NCBI RefSeq assembly: GCF_900112105.1
Contig: NZ_FOKV01000006.1
Coordinates: forward strand, 151,929 to 215,928
Direction of reading: 5' to 3'
DNA length: 64,000 nt
Source of the DNA: Zunongwangia mangrovi
GTDB lineage: Bacteria; Bacteroidota; Bacteroidia; Flavobacteriales; Flavobacteriaceae
Part shown: piece after piece, positions 8,833-17,883 of the stretch
How positions within the stretch are numbered: the stretch's first letter is position 1
Layout: each line of letters begins with the position of its first letter
Position numbers and translations under genes: made by a program
Notes under the pieces: model-generated
The model's input: the letters and a program-made list of their open reading frames with translations, nothing else
Database searches by the model: none
Told to the model about the DNA's origin: nothing

Positions 8833-9726
8833 TTATAGCGTGTAAAGTGAACTATACTTTCTTTTAAATACTTCTATTTTCTCCTGAAGTTGACCTACTT
8901 TATTATCAAGTAACTTTTCATCACTTAAAAATTGTGGTGCTTTACACATATCACCAAACTGATCAATAAATTGATTTCGCTTGAGCATATCACTATATTT
9001 ATAATGAACCTTTGAAAGCCCCTTTAAAAGCAAACCATCTTCTAAACTTAAACGAGTTGCTATCTTTTCTGAAGTCGCACCTAAATTATAAGGGGCTTTT
9101 AAACAATTTGGTGTATACTGCATATCCAAAGAAGAGGTCCAGTCTTTCCATTTAAATTCATTAATACTAGGATACATTTTGATAGGAATCCAAGGTACGC
9201 GCAAGGTATCTGCAACAATTGCAGCATGCATAGCTTCTGCTAGAATAACCTCAGAAGATTTAATTGCATCGATTATCTCTAAAAACGGGGAAAGAGGATC
9301 TATATAATTAAAACCTACTTCTCTACAGACTTTCTTCCAGTCGTAATTATGATCACTTTGATGATGTGGCATAAAAGAAACCCTATATTTCTTTTCCTTT
9401 TCTCCAAAGTCAAACGTCTTCAATAAGGCTGCTCCATCAGTAATACCTAATTTAGGATCTATTCCTATTCTTTTAGCCGTTAAAGGTCCGCGCACACAAA
9501 TAACATCATAAGAAGAGTCAATTTCTGGTAGTTTTCCGTAAGCAAAACCTGTACTAAAAACAACTTTTTTATGTGCCTCAGGAAAATGAAATTGAAGAAT
9601 AGAACCTATACCTAAGAATATCGAACTAGGATCATCATCAAAAAAATTAGGAATTAATTTTTTAAAAATGAATGGGTTTAGGGCATCTCCGAAGTTTTTA
9701 TTCTTCTGATAATAAATTAATTTCAT
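8833..9726 (-). CDS. polysaccharide pyruvyl transferase family protein
   Basis: The 297-aa protein matches the PS_pyruv_trans pattern: YYQKNKNFGDALNPFIF at the N-terminus, a GIGSILQ turn (about residue 40), VRGPLTAKRIG (about 79) and LAEAMHAAIVADTLRVPW (about 161-178), the family's C-terminal nucleotide/PEP-binding region. These enzymes transfer pyruvate from phosphoenolpyruvate to form ketal groups on sugars, which adds negative charge to the polysaccharide. Its start overlaps the flippase 3' end by 29 bp. The last 50 residues are charged and possibly coiled. The family is fairly clear; the acceptor sugar is not. Confidence 0.8.
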   Translation of the reverse strand: MKLIYYQKNKNFGDALNPFIFKKLIPNFFDDDPSSIFLGIGSILQFHFPEAHKKVVFSTGFAYGKLPEIDSSYDVICVRGPLTAKRIGIDPKLGITDGAALLKTFDFGEKEKKYRVSFMPHHQSDHNYDWKKVCREVGFNYIDPLSPFLEIIDAIKSSEVILAEAMHAAIVADTLRVPWIPIKMYPSINEFKWKDWTSSLDMQYTPNCLKAPYNLGATSEKIATRLSLEDGLLLKGLSKVHYKYSDMLKRNQFIDQFGDMCKAPQFLSDEKLLDNKVGQLQEKIEVFKRKYSSLYTL

Positions 9727-11011
9727 TTTTTGTCTTGTTTAAACCGATTATAGTAACCAGGATTTTATTTAATAAATTAAATATGCTTAGAATAACACTA
9801 AAGATTAAAACACTATAGGTTGTACTTAGATCCATAGTAAAAATCATTAGAGCCTGAAGCAATACGTTAGAGCTTATACTAACTATTGGAATCCAGGACC
9901 ACAACCACTTCCTAGAACAGTTCATATCCCACATCAAAACATTAATAAAAATTATGCTTGAATTAAGTATTAATAACCCTACTTCTCCTTCAAGGTGAGA
10001 GTATTTATCTCCCATTATCCATAATAGCGGTTCGGGAAGTATAAAACCAATCGTAATAAGTGTAAGTGCTATACATAGACCTATTCCCAAAATAGCTAAA
10101 AATTTTCTACCTAAATGTTTTTTAGATTGTCTTGCCAAATAAGGCACTACAAGTGTAGAGCTAGCCATATTAAAAATCATAAATATCTGTCCTAGTCTTC
10201 CTAGTGCGCCTACTTCAGCTATATTTTCAGAAGCTCCGAAAATTCCAATGATAAACAACGAGATTTGAGCGCTGAATGCTGAATAAATTATACCTGGTAT
10301 AACTGGCTTAACATAGTTTAAAATCTCTTTTCTAGTTCCTGGATCACTCTCAACTGGTTCATCTATAAATTCCTTTGATTTTTTACGAAATCTTTCGCCA
10401 TTGTAAAACACAGTTAGGCATGTTGTTAATGCTGCTATCCAAGAATTTATAATAGATAGTAGATATACAGTCCATAAAAAAATCAGCCGACAAACACCGC
10501 TTGTAAGTTGAATATTATAGATATCCTTTAACTTCCTATGAATCATCAAAGGAGTAATATAAAAAGCAGTATTTCCTGAAAAAAATAAGTTTAGTAGTAT
10601 ACAAATTAATAGAAAAACAGTTATGTGTATAGGCCAACCGTGCTGCCAGGTCATATATGGAAACCCAATTAAACATATTACACTAACCACGAAAAACATG
10701 CGGTTTCTAAAAAACTTTCCTCCTTTGATATATTTCCCTAAAACAGCTTTATCATTCACCCTATTGCCTACTAGCGCAACAACAGATCCCGAAACCCCTA
10801 ACTCAACCAAAACCTGCGCAGTACTTTGAAAGGCAAAAGCTATGCTATACTGTGCGTAATCTTCCACAGATAACCAATGTATTAAAAAGAACCCGCTTAA
10901 CAACTGAACAAACTGCACGGCCCCTTGTCCTGCAATAAAAACGAATATTATCTTAAACCAATTATGATAAATGAGCCCAGAGAAACGGGTTCTAAATAAT
11001 GCTTTAATCAT
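9698..11011 (-). CDS. Wzx-like polysaccharide flippase (MOP superfamily)
   Basis: The 437-aa protein is strongly hydrophobic with about 12 possible membrane segments. The N-terminal FSGFFLIHWLSVEDYAQYSIAF pattern (a helix, then a short loop with EDYAQYS) is typical of Wzx/RfbX flippases. These move undecaprenyl-linked repeat units across the inner membrane. It is the first biosynthetic gene after the antiterminator, 57 nt upstream of it in coordinates, and its last codons overlap the pyruvyl transferase start. Together with the Wzy-like gene at the window edge it suggests a Wzx/Wzy-dependent pathway. Confidence 0.8.
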   Translation of the reverse strand: MIKALFRTRFSGLIYHNWFKIIFVFIAGQGAVQFVQLLSGFFLIHWLSVEDYAQYSIAFAFQSTAQVLVELGVSGSVVALVGNRVNDKAVLGKYIKGGKFFRNRMFFVVSVICLIGFPYMTWQHGWPIHITVFLLICILLNLFFSGNTAFYITPLMIHRKLKDIYNIQLTSGVCRLIFLWTVYLLSIINSWIAALTTCLTVFYNGERFRKKSKEFIDEPVESDPGTRKEILNYVKPVIPGIIYSAFSAQISLFIIGIFGASENIAEVGALGRLGQIFMIFNMASSTLVVPYLARQSKKHLGRKFLAILGIGLCIALTLITIGFILPEPLLWIMGDKYSHLEGEVGLLILNSSIIFINVLMWDMNCSRKWLWSWIPIVSISSNVLLQALMIFTMDLSTTYSVLIFSVILSIFNLLNKILVTIIGLNKTKNEINLLSEE

Positions 11012-11068
11012 CGATAGCGAAATAAAATAATGGACTAAAAACTAAACACAACGGTTTAGTATAAAATA

Positions 11069-11542
11069 TTAAACTAAACTTAAAGTTTTGATGACGACAG
11101 TGCATCCAAGACTACTTAAAATTAGCTTAACAGAATCTCCATTTATTTCTTTGATTACTCCATCTTTGCCTTTTAGAAGACCTTTTTTGACTTTAATTCG
11201 ATCGCCTGGAGACATACTTGTAATCATACAATCTTCTACCTCTCCCATATTTAACCATTCTTCGATGGTATCAATCTCATGTTGTTTAACTATTGCAGGT
11301 TTTCCTAGCCAATAAAGATATTGCACAACACCTGGTACATTCATAACTTCTGTTTTAGGATTGGAAGCGTGACGCACAAATACATAAGATTTAAATAGTG
11401 GATCTGTTACTATTTTAGTTCTATCAGACCATTTACTTGATCTTTCTACCAAAGGACAATAAACTTCGTAACCTATGTTTCTTAATCTATCGGCTACTTT
11501 TTTTTCAAATCTACTTTTTGTGTATAATACAAACCATTTCAT
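11069..11542 (-). CDS. UpxY-like NusG-family transcription antiterminator
   Basis: The protein starting at the ATG at 11542 is 157 aa and opens MKWFVLYTKSRFEKKVADRL, the standard NusG N-terminal (NGN) start. It continues with EVYCPLVERSSKWSDR and FKSYVFV, and ends in a KOW-like segment (SPGDRIKVKKGLLKGKDGVI). A longer frame to 11638 adds 32 residues unlike the family, so I reject that start. UpxY-type proteins are encoded first in Bacteroidota capsule operons and prevent premature termination in the leader of their own operon. The position at the head of the minus-strand polysaccharide genes fits exactly. Confidence 0.88.
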   Translation of the reverse strand: MKWFVLYTKSRFEKKVADRLRNIGYEVYCPLVERSSKWSDRTKIVTDPLFKSYVFVRHASNPKTEVMNVPGVVQYLYWLGKPAIVKQHEIDTIEEWLNMGEVEDCMITSMSPGDRIKVKKGLLKGKDGVIKEINGDSVKLILSSLGCTVVIKTLSLV

Positions 11543-11996
11543 AGCATATAATTTTTTTAGTTTAAAAAATTCTAATCTTGCTAAAAGTATTTGTAGGGAG
11601 GGGTGATGAGAGGCATAAATACTGCTTCGCCTCGTCACTCACTTAAGATTGTGAGCAACTACTATTTTTTGCATCTGGGATCTAAATAAAGAATTAATAT
11701 TCTATTAGTTAAAATTTTAAGACTTTTTTCGATAAGATTCTTAAATAACCTGCAAAAACTACAAAAAATCCTACAAATCATATAATTACTTATAAATCAA
11801 TATGTTTCACCACATCCAATTGCTCTATGAACGATAAAAACGTCCTATTATCGATAACAACCCTTCCTAAATAAACGTTAAAAAGCTTTATGCGGCATAA
11901 AAATTGTTATTCAAACAACAGTCCCCACCTCCCTATTTATCAGTGATTTGATAAGTTCAATTTGTAACATTTTTTATTAACATAAATTCTTTTATT
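11543..11996. promoter_or_regulatory. gene-free leader/promoter region of the polysaccharide operon
   Basis: This 454-bp AT-rich spacer lies between the divergently read UpxY-like and TonB-like genes and must hold both promoters. In Bacteroidota, UpxY proteins act on such long leaders. I see no exact TAnnTTTG box for the minus direction. For the plus direction TCAATTTG at about 11958-11965 is a one-mismatch match to TAnnTTTG. No convincing invertible promoter (paired long inverted repeats) is visible inside the spacer. Confidence 0.4.
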
Positions 11997-12716
11997 ATGA
12001 AACCGAAGAAAAACCCAAAGGCAGATCTTAGGAAAAAGACCGTACTATTTTTACAAATTGGACTTATCGTCGTCTTACTGTTCTCTTATGTAATGATCAA
12101 TTTAAAAACCTATGATCAAAAACAGGCAAAAGCAGAGCAATGGGATCCTGTAGAAATGACTGAAGAAGAGGCCATCCCCATAACAAAGGTTCAGGAGGAC
12201 CTACCGCCGCCAAAACCTAAAGATCCACCGGTAATTGAACTTATTGAAGATGAATCTCCTGAGACTGAGGACGAAATGGAAAGTACAGAAACAAGTTTAG
12301 ACGATATCGTGGAAGTGGATGAAATAATTGAAGCTCCAGATGATGATCCAGTAGAACCAGTTCCTTTTGAATTTATTGAAGATGTCCCAATTTTCCCAGG
12401 ATGCGAAAGCTTAGACGATAACGAAGAGCGAAAAGCCTGCATGAGTGAGAAGATCTCTCGCTTTATAACCAAAAGGTTTAATACTGGTTTGGGCGAAGAT
12501 CTAGGTCTAAGCGGTATAAATCGAGTAACTATAATGTTCGAAATAGATAAGAACGGAGACGTTAAAAATGTAAAGGCAAGAGGACCACATAAACTTCTTG
12601 AGGAAGAAGGAAAAAGAGTTATCAAACTTTTGCCTACAATGGAGCCCGGTAAACAAAGAGGTAAACCAGTACCTGTACGATATACGATACCTATAAACTT
12701 TAAAATTCAAAATTAA
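11997..12716 (+). CDS. TonB-family energy transducer
   Basis: The 239-aa protein has a short cytoplasmic basic start, one membrane helix (about residues 14-34: TVLFLQIGLIVVLLFSYVMI), an acidic and proline-rich periplasmic linker (PPPKPKDPP near residue 69) and a C-terminal TonB domain (about 130-239). That domain contains VPIFPGCE, the typical Flavobacteriia variant, and ends in PINFKIQN. It couples the proton motive force, through ExbB/ExbD, to TonB-dependent outer-membrane receptors such as the one at 23833. No exbB/exbD lie nearby. A strong terminator follows at 12747, so it is probably monocistronic. Confidence 0.88.
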   Translation: MKPKKNPKADLRKKTVLFLQIGLIVVLLFSYVMINLKTYDQKQAKAEQWDPVEMTEEEAIPITKVQEDLPPPKPKDPPVIELIEDESPETEDEMESTETSLDDIVEVDEIIEAPDDDPVEPVPFEFIEDVPIFPGCESLDDNEERKACMSEKISRFITKRFNTGLGEDLGLSGINRVTIMFEIDKNGDVKNVKARGPHKLLEEEGKRVIKLLPTMEPGKQRGKPVPVRYTIPINFKIQN

Positions 12717-12746
12717 AACAGCAAGGATAAAAAATACATACTATTT

Positions 12747-12774
12747 ATGGCCGGTTTTCAACCGGCCATTTTTT
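12747..12774 (+). terminator. rho-independent terminator after the TonB-like gene
   Basis: A perfect 10-bp stem (ATGGCCGGTT / AACCGGCCAT) with a 3-nt loop TTC is followed by a T-run. It lies 30 nt downstream of the TonB-like stop codon. Confidence 0.9.
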
Positions 12775-12857
12775 ACACTATAGATTAGTTTTTAGCACTT
12801 TAAGCTTTATTATTTTAATAAAATTCATTAACTTATAATGCAATATCAATAATTATT

Positions 12858-13271
12858 ATGAGGCTTGCAGATTCAAAATATGCTGACCAGGTAATCGAAT
12901 CTATCGATTATAATTTTGGTGTATTTTATTTTCTTGATGATATTATTGTTTCAGAAATGCATAAAGGCATTACTTTTAACTGGAAATGCGCAGAACAAGT
13001 AATTGCTGATGCCAAGCGAATTCTTGGTGAAGATTGTAGACCTCATTATATTTCTAATAGAATCAACGAATACTACACGGTATCTCAAGACTGGTTAAAA
13101 TTCTTTAATAATCGATATTTTTTAAAGAGTTTTTCTGTAATTACTCCGCATCCTTCAGGAATGATGAATCTTATTTTCGAACGAATGTTTTACCGAAGAA
13201 AAATTTTTCAGGTAACTTCCTTGCACGATGCATTCGAACATATCGAAAAGATTCAAACGAAAAGTGTTTGA
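12858..13271 (+). CDS. hypothetical protein, SpoIIAA/STAS-like size class
   Basis: I do not recognise this 137-aa protein with certainty. It has no signal peptide or membrane helix, mixed alpha/beta composition and many aromatic residues. Its pattern (FYFLDDIIVSEMHKGITFNW, then AEQVIADAKRILG, then HYISNRINEYYTVSQ) resembles the small SpoIIAA/STAS-like cytosolic proteins common in Flavobacteriia. It lies 83 nt after the TonB terminator and 152 nt before the signalling operon, so it may have its own promoter. Function unknown. Confidence 0.7.
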   Translation: MRLADSKYADQVIESIDYNFGVFYFLDDIIVSEMHKGITFNWKCAEQVIADAKRILGEDCRPHYISNRINEYYTVSQDWLKFFNNRYFLKSFSVITPHPSGMMNLIFERMFYRRKIFQVTSLHDAFEHIEKIQTKSV

Positions 13272-13423
13272 GCAACAAGATTTATTCCTGCACAAAATAT
13301 TATTATTTCCCACTCAACTATCCAAAACAACCATTTAACGATACTAATTTCTAATTAGACGAATACTCCTTATTTTTCACTAAGATTATCTGAATTTTGT
13401 TTACATAAGACACTAAAATTAAA

Positions 13424-13837
13424 ATGAAAAATAAGCTAACAATCCTTTTTATCGAGGACGATATGATCGAAGTGATGAAATTGAACAGAACAATTTCTTC
13501 CTTATCCCTACCTCACCATATCATTGAAGCTAAAAATGGTGAAGAAGCCCTTACGATCTTAAACAAGAAAGACCGCCTACCAGATATTATATTTTTAGAT
13601 CTAAATATGCCTAAAATGAATGGTATAGAATTTCTTAAAATATTAAAGGCAGATGATGTCTTAAAATACATACCCACTATTATCCTAACCACTTCTAGTA
13701 ACCGAAGAGATCTATTGGAGTGCTACAAAATTGGTATAGCAGGATACATTATTAAACCTTTGAAATACGAAGATTATGTATCCAAACTTAGTAGCGCCCT
13801 TGATTATTGGAGTCAGAACGAATTGATAAAAGGATAA
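13424..13837 (+). CDS. CheY-like stand-alone receiver domain protein
   Basis: The 137-aa protein is a single receiver domain: acidic pocket EDD (residues 11-13), phosphoacceptor D59 in IIFLDLNMPKMNG, switch Thr in ILTTSS (about 89) and IIKPL with the conserved Lys near 113. No output domain follows. It is the first gene of a seven-gene plus-strand run and its stop is 4 nt before the H-NOX gene. In a phosphorelay it could take phosphate from the kinases encoded downstream and pass it to the Hpt protein; that role is inference. Confidence 0.9.
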   Translation: MKNKLTILFIEDDMIEVMKLNRTISSLSLPHHIIEAKNGEEALTILNKKDRLPDIIFLDLNMPKMNGIEFLKILKADDVLKYIPTIILTTSSNRRDLLECYKIGIAGYIIKPLKYEDYVSKLSSALDYWSQNELIKG

Positions 13838-13841
13838 AGTT

Positions 13842-14402
13842 ATGAAAGGCATTGTATTTACAGAGTTTCTCGATATGGTCGAGAAAAAATTTGGTATTGA
13901 GGTAGTAGATCATATAATAAATGAATCTAAACTGCAATCTGATGGAGTTTACACTTCTGTAGGAACCTACGATTTTGTAGAAATGCAAAGCCTTTTGATA
14001 AATCTTAGTAAAAAGGTAGATATTCCTCTGGATGGTCTTATCTATAATTACGGACTCTATTTTTTTAATGTTCTTACCAGTGTACATCCTGGAATATTTG
14101 CATTGTACAAAGATCCAATAGAATTATTATCTTCTATCGAGAATCATATTCATGTTCAGGTAAGAAAATTATATCCGGGAGCAGAGCTTCCAACTTTTAA
14201 AATTGAAAAAAAGAACGAAGATCATCTAGAAATTTTGTATTTTTCAGAGAGAGCAATGTACATGTTCGCCAAAGCCCTAATGGAAAAAACTTTTGAACAC
14301 TATGACCAGGGTTCTGAAATTCGATTAGAAAAGATCGAAGATGACGGAACTAAGGTCAGATTCGTGATATCTAAAAAACATGGAGCCTACCAACAAAATT
14401 GA
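13842..14402 (+). CDS. H-NOX (haem nitric oxide/oxygen binding) sensor protein
   Basis: The 186-aa protein has the length and pattern of a stand-alone H-NOX. The start MKGIVFTEFLDMVEKKFG is typical. The proximal haem ligand is most likely H104 in IHVQVRKLYPGAELPTF, and the YxSxR porphyrin-propionate motif is Y133-F-S135-E-R137. H-NOX proteins bind NO (and O2 in some anaerobes) at a ferrous haem and change the activity of a partner kinase encoded next to them. The partner here is probably the PAS kinase whose gene overlaps this one by 23 bp. The usual distal-pocket Tyr for O2 binding cannot be assigned by eye, so NO selectivity is inferred from the family. Confidence 0.92.
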   Translation: MKGIVFTEFLDMVEKKFGIEVVDHIINESKLQSDGVYTSVGTYDFVEMQSLLINLSKKVDIPLDGLIYNYGLYFFNVLTSVHPGIFALYKDPIELLSSIENHIHVQVRKLYPGAELPTFKIEKKNEDHLEILYFSERAMYMFAKALMEKTFEHYDQGSEIRLEKIEDDGTKVRFVISKKHGAYQQN

Positions 14403-16749
14403 AATATTAGAAAGAGCGCTAGAAAGAGAAAAAAAGGCCAGAAAACTTGCTGAAAAAATACTGGAAGAAAAATCGACCGAATTATACGACCTCTCTGAAG
14501 CACTTCGCCAATCAAACAATCGCCTTAAAGAACTACTTAACGAAAAGACTTCCCAGCTAGAAGGTGTTTTTGTAAATATCATCGATGCATACATCGTTAT
14601 GGATATTCAGGGAAATGTTCTTAAAATGAACCAGGCAGCCAAAGATATGCTTGGTTACGATAATGAAAAAGAGCTTGTAAATCTACTAAACTTAGTACAT
14701 TCTGATTACGCAGAATATACTGCAGCCGCCTTTAAACAACTATATCATACCGGTAGTTATAATGATTATAAATCAAGGATCATCACCAAAGAAGGTACTG
14801 AAAAAATAGTTCAGATTAACGCAAGTATTATCTATGACCGTGATGGTAAACCGGTAGCAGCACAAGGGGTCGCCCGTGATATCACCGAAGAGATCGAAAT
14901 TAAACGCCAACTCGAGTCTCAAAACAAACAGTTGGATCTTATTTTCGACAACTCCCCTATTGGCATCTCTCTTACGAAAACAAACTTTAAAGGTCTTTTA
15001 AAAGTCAACAAAGCCCTGGTGAGTATGTTTGGATACACTTTGGAAGAATTCAATAATCTTAGCATAAAAGATGTTACTCATCCAGAAGATGAAGTCAGCA
15101 GTGAGAAGTTACGGCAAATGATCGAAGGTGAAATAGAATCATATACCATTAATAAGCGATACATCAAAAAAAGCGGCGAAACATTGTGGGCTAAAACACG
15201 GGTTGCTGCTATTAGAGACGAAGCTGGTAAAATTCTTTATCAGGTCGCCACAGTTGAAGATATCACCAAAGAAAAGATCGCGAAAGAAAAAATCGAAGAG
15301 TCAGAGAATCGACTTTCAACCTTGATCGTTAATCTACAAACTGGAATTTTATTAGAAGACGAAAACCGTAAAATACTGCTTACCAACAACAAATTTTGTA
15401 ATCTTTTTGGCATCCAGGCTAGTCCAGAGGTCTTAAAAGGTGCAGATTGTTCTAATGCTGCAGAAGAAAATAAGAGCTACTTTAAAGATCCAGAGCAGTT
15501 TGTAAACAGGATTGATGAATTACTAGATAAAAAAGAAATAGTAATAGGGGAAGAATTAGAACTTGTTAATGGAAGCATTTACGAACGTAGCTACATTCCT
15601 ATTTATCATGAAGGTAAATATAAAGGTCATCTTTGGAGCTACGATGATGTAACGATTCAGAAAAACTACAAGGAGAGCCTTAAAGCGCAAAAAGAAAAAT
15701 ATAGTAGTATAATCGCTAATATGAATCTTGGCTTGTTAGAAGTAGATCTTAAAGATACCATTTTAATGGCCAACCAAAGTTTTACTGAAATGAGTGGTTA
15801 TACAGAAGATGAACTTGTAGGAAAAACAGCTTCTGATATATTCCTGATCCCCGAATCTCAAGCCGAGTTTAACAAGAATGATAAAATAAGACAAAAAGGA
15901 GTTTCTAATTCTTACGAAGTAAGGGTAAGAACTAAAGATAACCAGCTTCGATACTGGTTAGTTAGTGGTGCCCCCAATTATGATGTAAATGGTAAAATGC
16001 TTGGATCTATTGGGATACACCTGGACATCACAGAAATGAAATTGCTAGAAGCCCAAAAGGAACAATTACTTAAAAACCTGGAGCAACAAAACGAACATCT
16101 TAACGAATATGCCCACATCGTTTCTCACGATCTAAAATCACCTTTGCGTAATATTTCTGCACTTTTAAGCTGGACCAAAGAAGATTTTAGAGAAAAGCTG
16201 GGAGAAGAAAGTATGATGAATCTGGATCTTATGCAGGGCAAAGTAGAAAAGATGGATCATCTTATCGAAAATATCTTAAGATATTCTAGCATCGAAGATG
16301 GAAATATCCAAAAACAAGAGTTAGACCTTCAGGAACTGGTATTAGAAATTTTAGGCTTGATTTATATTCCAGAACATATAAAAGTGACGATCTTAAATAA
16401 GTTACCGGTAATTTATGGTGATCGCACCAGAATTCAGCAGGTTTTTCAAAATCTATTAAGCAACGCTGTAAACTATATTGATAAGGAAAAAGGATTTGTA
16501 GAAATCGATTATACAGAAAATACGACGCATTACACCTTCAGTATAAAAGACAATGGTATAGGGATAGAAAAGGAGCATCACCAACGAATATTCAAAATTT
16601 TCAATGCTTTGGGAACTCATGAAAAGTCTACGGGGGTTGGTTTGAGTATCGTGAAGAAAGTGATCGATCTTTATGAAGGTGAAATCTGGCTGGATAGTGA
16701 AGTAGGTAAAGGAACGGTTTTCTTTTTCAGTTTAAAAAAACAAATATGA
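14380..16749 (+). CDS. four-PAS-domain histidine kinase
   Basis: The 789-aa protein starts with an N-terminal coiled coil (about residues 8-60). About four PAS/PAC units follow at residues 62-170, 183-300, 310-428 and 440-555. The HisKA domain has phospho-acceptor H583 in AHIVSHDLKSPLR. An ATPase domain follows with N-box QNLLSNAVNYI, G1 DNGIGIE and G2 GVGLSIVKK. No transmembrane helix is seen, so it is cytosolic and suited to sense through protein partners or ligands. It has no receiver domain of its own. Its start overlaps the H-NOX stop by 23 bp and its stop overlaps the FIST gene start by 4 bp (ATGA), so translation is likely coupled. Confidence 0.93.
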   Translation: MEPTNKIEILERALEREKKARKLAEKILEEKSTELYDLSEALRQSNNRLKELLNEKTSQLEGVFVNIIDAYIVMDIQGNVLKMNQAAKDMLGYDNEKELVNLLNLVHSDYAEYTAAAFKQLYHTGSYNDYKSRIITKEGTEKIVQINASIIYDRDGKPVAAQGVARDITEEIEIKRQLESQNKQLDLIFDNSPIGISLTKTNFKGLLKVNKALVSMFGYTLEEFNNLSIKDVTHPEDEVSSEKLRQMIEGEIESYTINKRYIKKSGETLWAKTRVAAIRDEAGKILYQVATVEDITKEKIAKEKIEESENRLSTLIVNLQTGILLEDENRKILLTNNKFCNLFGIQASPEVLKGADCSNAAEENKSYFKDPEQFVNRIDELLDKKEIVIGEELELVNGSIYERSYIPIYHEGKYKGHLWSYDDVTIQKNYKESLKAQKEKYSSIIANMNLGLLEVDLKDTILMANQSFTEMSGYTEDELVGKTASDIFLIPESQAEFNKNDKIRQKGVSNSYEVRVRTKDNQLRYWLVSGAPNYDVNGKMLGSIGIHLDITEMKLLEAQKEQLLKNLEQQNEHLNEYAHIVSHDLKSPLRNISALLSWTKEDFREKLGEESMMNLDLMQGKVEKMDHLIENILRYSSIEDGNIQKQELDLQELVLEILGLIYIPEHIKVTILNKLPVIYGDRTRIQQVFQNLLSNAVNYIDKEKGFVEIDYTENTTHYTFSIKDNGIGIEKEHHQRIFKIFNALGTHEKSTGVGLSIVKKVIDLYEGEIWLDSEVGKGTVFFFSLKKQI

Positions 16750-17882
16750 AGATACTTCAGGCAATAAAAACCTTAGATTCTTCCTGGCAATACACCAGCG
16801 GAGCTAAAGAGCATTTAAATAATCCACTAGTTCTAATTTTTGCTGAAAGAAAATTATTAGAAGACCCTGAAGTTTTAGAAGATATTCGCGAAGAGTTTCC
16901 TTATCATCACCTAATATTTGGAAGTTCTGCCGGAGAAATTACAGGCGAAAATGTTACTGAAAACTCCATTGCAGTTACACTTATTGAATTCCAAAAAGCA
17001 AGCTTCGAGGTTAAAACCGCAAACATCTTAGATTTCAATAAAAATGGCGAAGCTCTAGGTTATCATTTAGCGAGTCAATTTGAAAAAGAAAATCTAAAGC
17101 ATTTTTTTATAGTTTCAGAGGGTAGTTTTGTTAATGGTAGTTCTTTAATAAAAGGGATAGAAAAATACACCAAGCAAAAAATCACTCTAACTGGAGGTTT
17201 ATGTGGCGATGGTGCAAGATTCGAAAAGACACTGGCTTCTTACAACGAAAATCCAAAGGAAGGAGAAATAATTATGATCGGGCTTTATGGAGAAAGCCTG
17301 GAAGTTACTTATGCTAGTTATGGCGGATGGATACCTTTTGGACCTGAACGTATAATCACAAAATCTAAAGGTAATGTGCTTATAGAATTAGATGATCTAC
17401 CGGCTTTAGACCTGTATTCGAAATATTTGGGTGATAAAGCGCAGGAACTTCCGCAAGCTGCTTTACTATATCCATTAAATGTTACTGAAGAAGGTAAAAC
17501 ATATAGCCTGGTTAGGACAATTCTTAATATCGACGCTCAAAATAAATCTATGATATTAGCAGGTGATGTACCAGAAGGCGCGCATGCACAACTAATGATG
17601 GCCACTGTAGATGGTATTGCGCAAGGAGCAGCAACTGCTGCATCGAAAGCGATGGAAAGACATTCTAAATCACCTGAACTTGCCCTTTTGGTTAGTTGTA
17701 TTGGTCGAAGAATTGTGATGGATCAAAGAGTTGAAGAAGAAATCGAAGAAGTATCTGAAATCTTAGGCGAACAAGCGAAAATAGCGGGCTTTTATTCTTA
17801 CGGAGAAATTGCACCATATGCTACGAGTACTGAGTGTAACCTGCATAACCAAACCATGACACTAACCTTAATAAGCGAATAG
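16746..17882 (+). CDS. FIST N/C domain protein (NosP-like)
   Basis: The 378-aa protein contains a FIST N-terminal half (about residues 25-215, with LIFGSSAGEITGENV and LTGGLCGDGARF) and a FIST_C half (about 220-375, with ALDLYSKYLG, YPLNV and GCIGRR-like segments such as LLVSCIGRRIVM). FIST proteins were first described as predicted sensory domains; some, called NosP, have been shown to bind haem and NO and to control neighbouring kinases. The gene is 1 nt upstream of the second histidine kinase and shares ATGA with the first. NO sensing here is inferred from family and neighbours; the haem ligand cannot be named from sequence alone. Confidence 0.88.
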   Translation: MKILQAIKTLDSSWQYTSGAKEHLNNPLVLIFAERKLLEDPEVLEDIREEFPYHHLIFGSSAGEITGENVTENSIAVTLIEFQKASFEVKTANILDFNKNGEALGYHLASQFEKENLKHFFIVSEGSFVNGSSLIKGIEKYTKQKITLTGGLCGDGARFEKTLASYNENPKEGEIIMIGLYGESLEVTYASYGGWIPFGPERIITKSKGNVLIELDDLPALDLYSKYLGDKAQELPQAALLYPLNVTEEGKTYSLVRTILNIDAQNKSMILAGDVPEGAHAQLMMATVDGIAQGAATAASKAMERHSKSPELALLVSCIGRRIVMDQRVEEEIEEVSEILGEQAKIAGFYSYGEIAPYATSTECNLHNQTMTLTLISE

Positions 17883-17883
17883 C

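Noticed and set aside
11543..11638. N-terminal extension of the UpxY-like protein
   Set aside because: The added 32 residues are unlike NusG/UpxY proteins, which start at MKWFVLYTKSRFEKK.
12191..12625. Minus-strand 144-aa frame in the TonB-like gene
   Set aside because: A low-complexity Ser-rich shadow of the acidic TonB linker.
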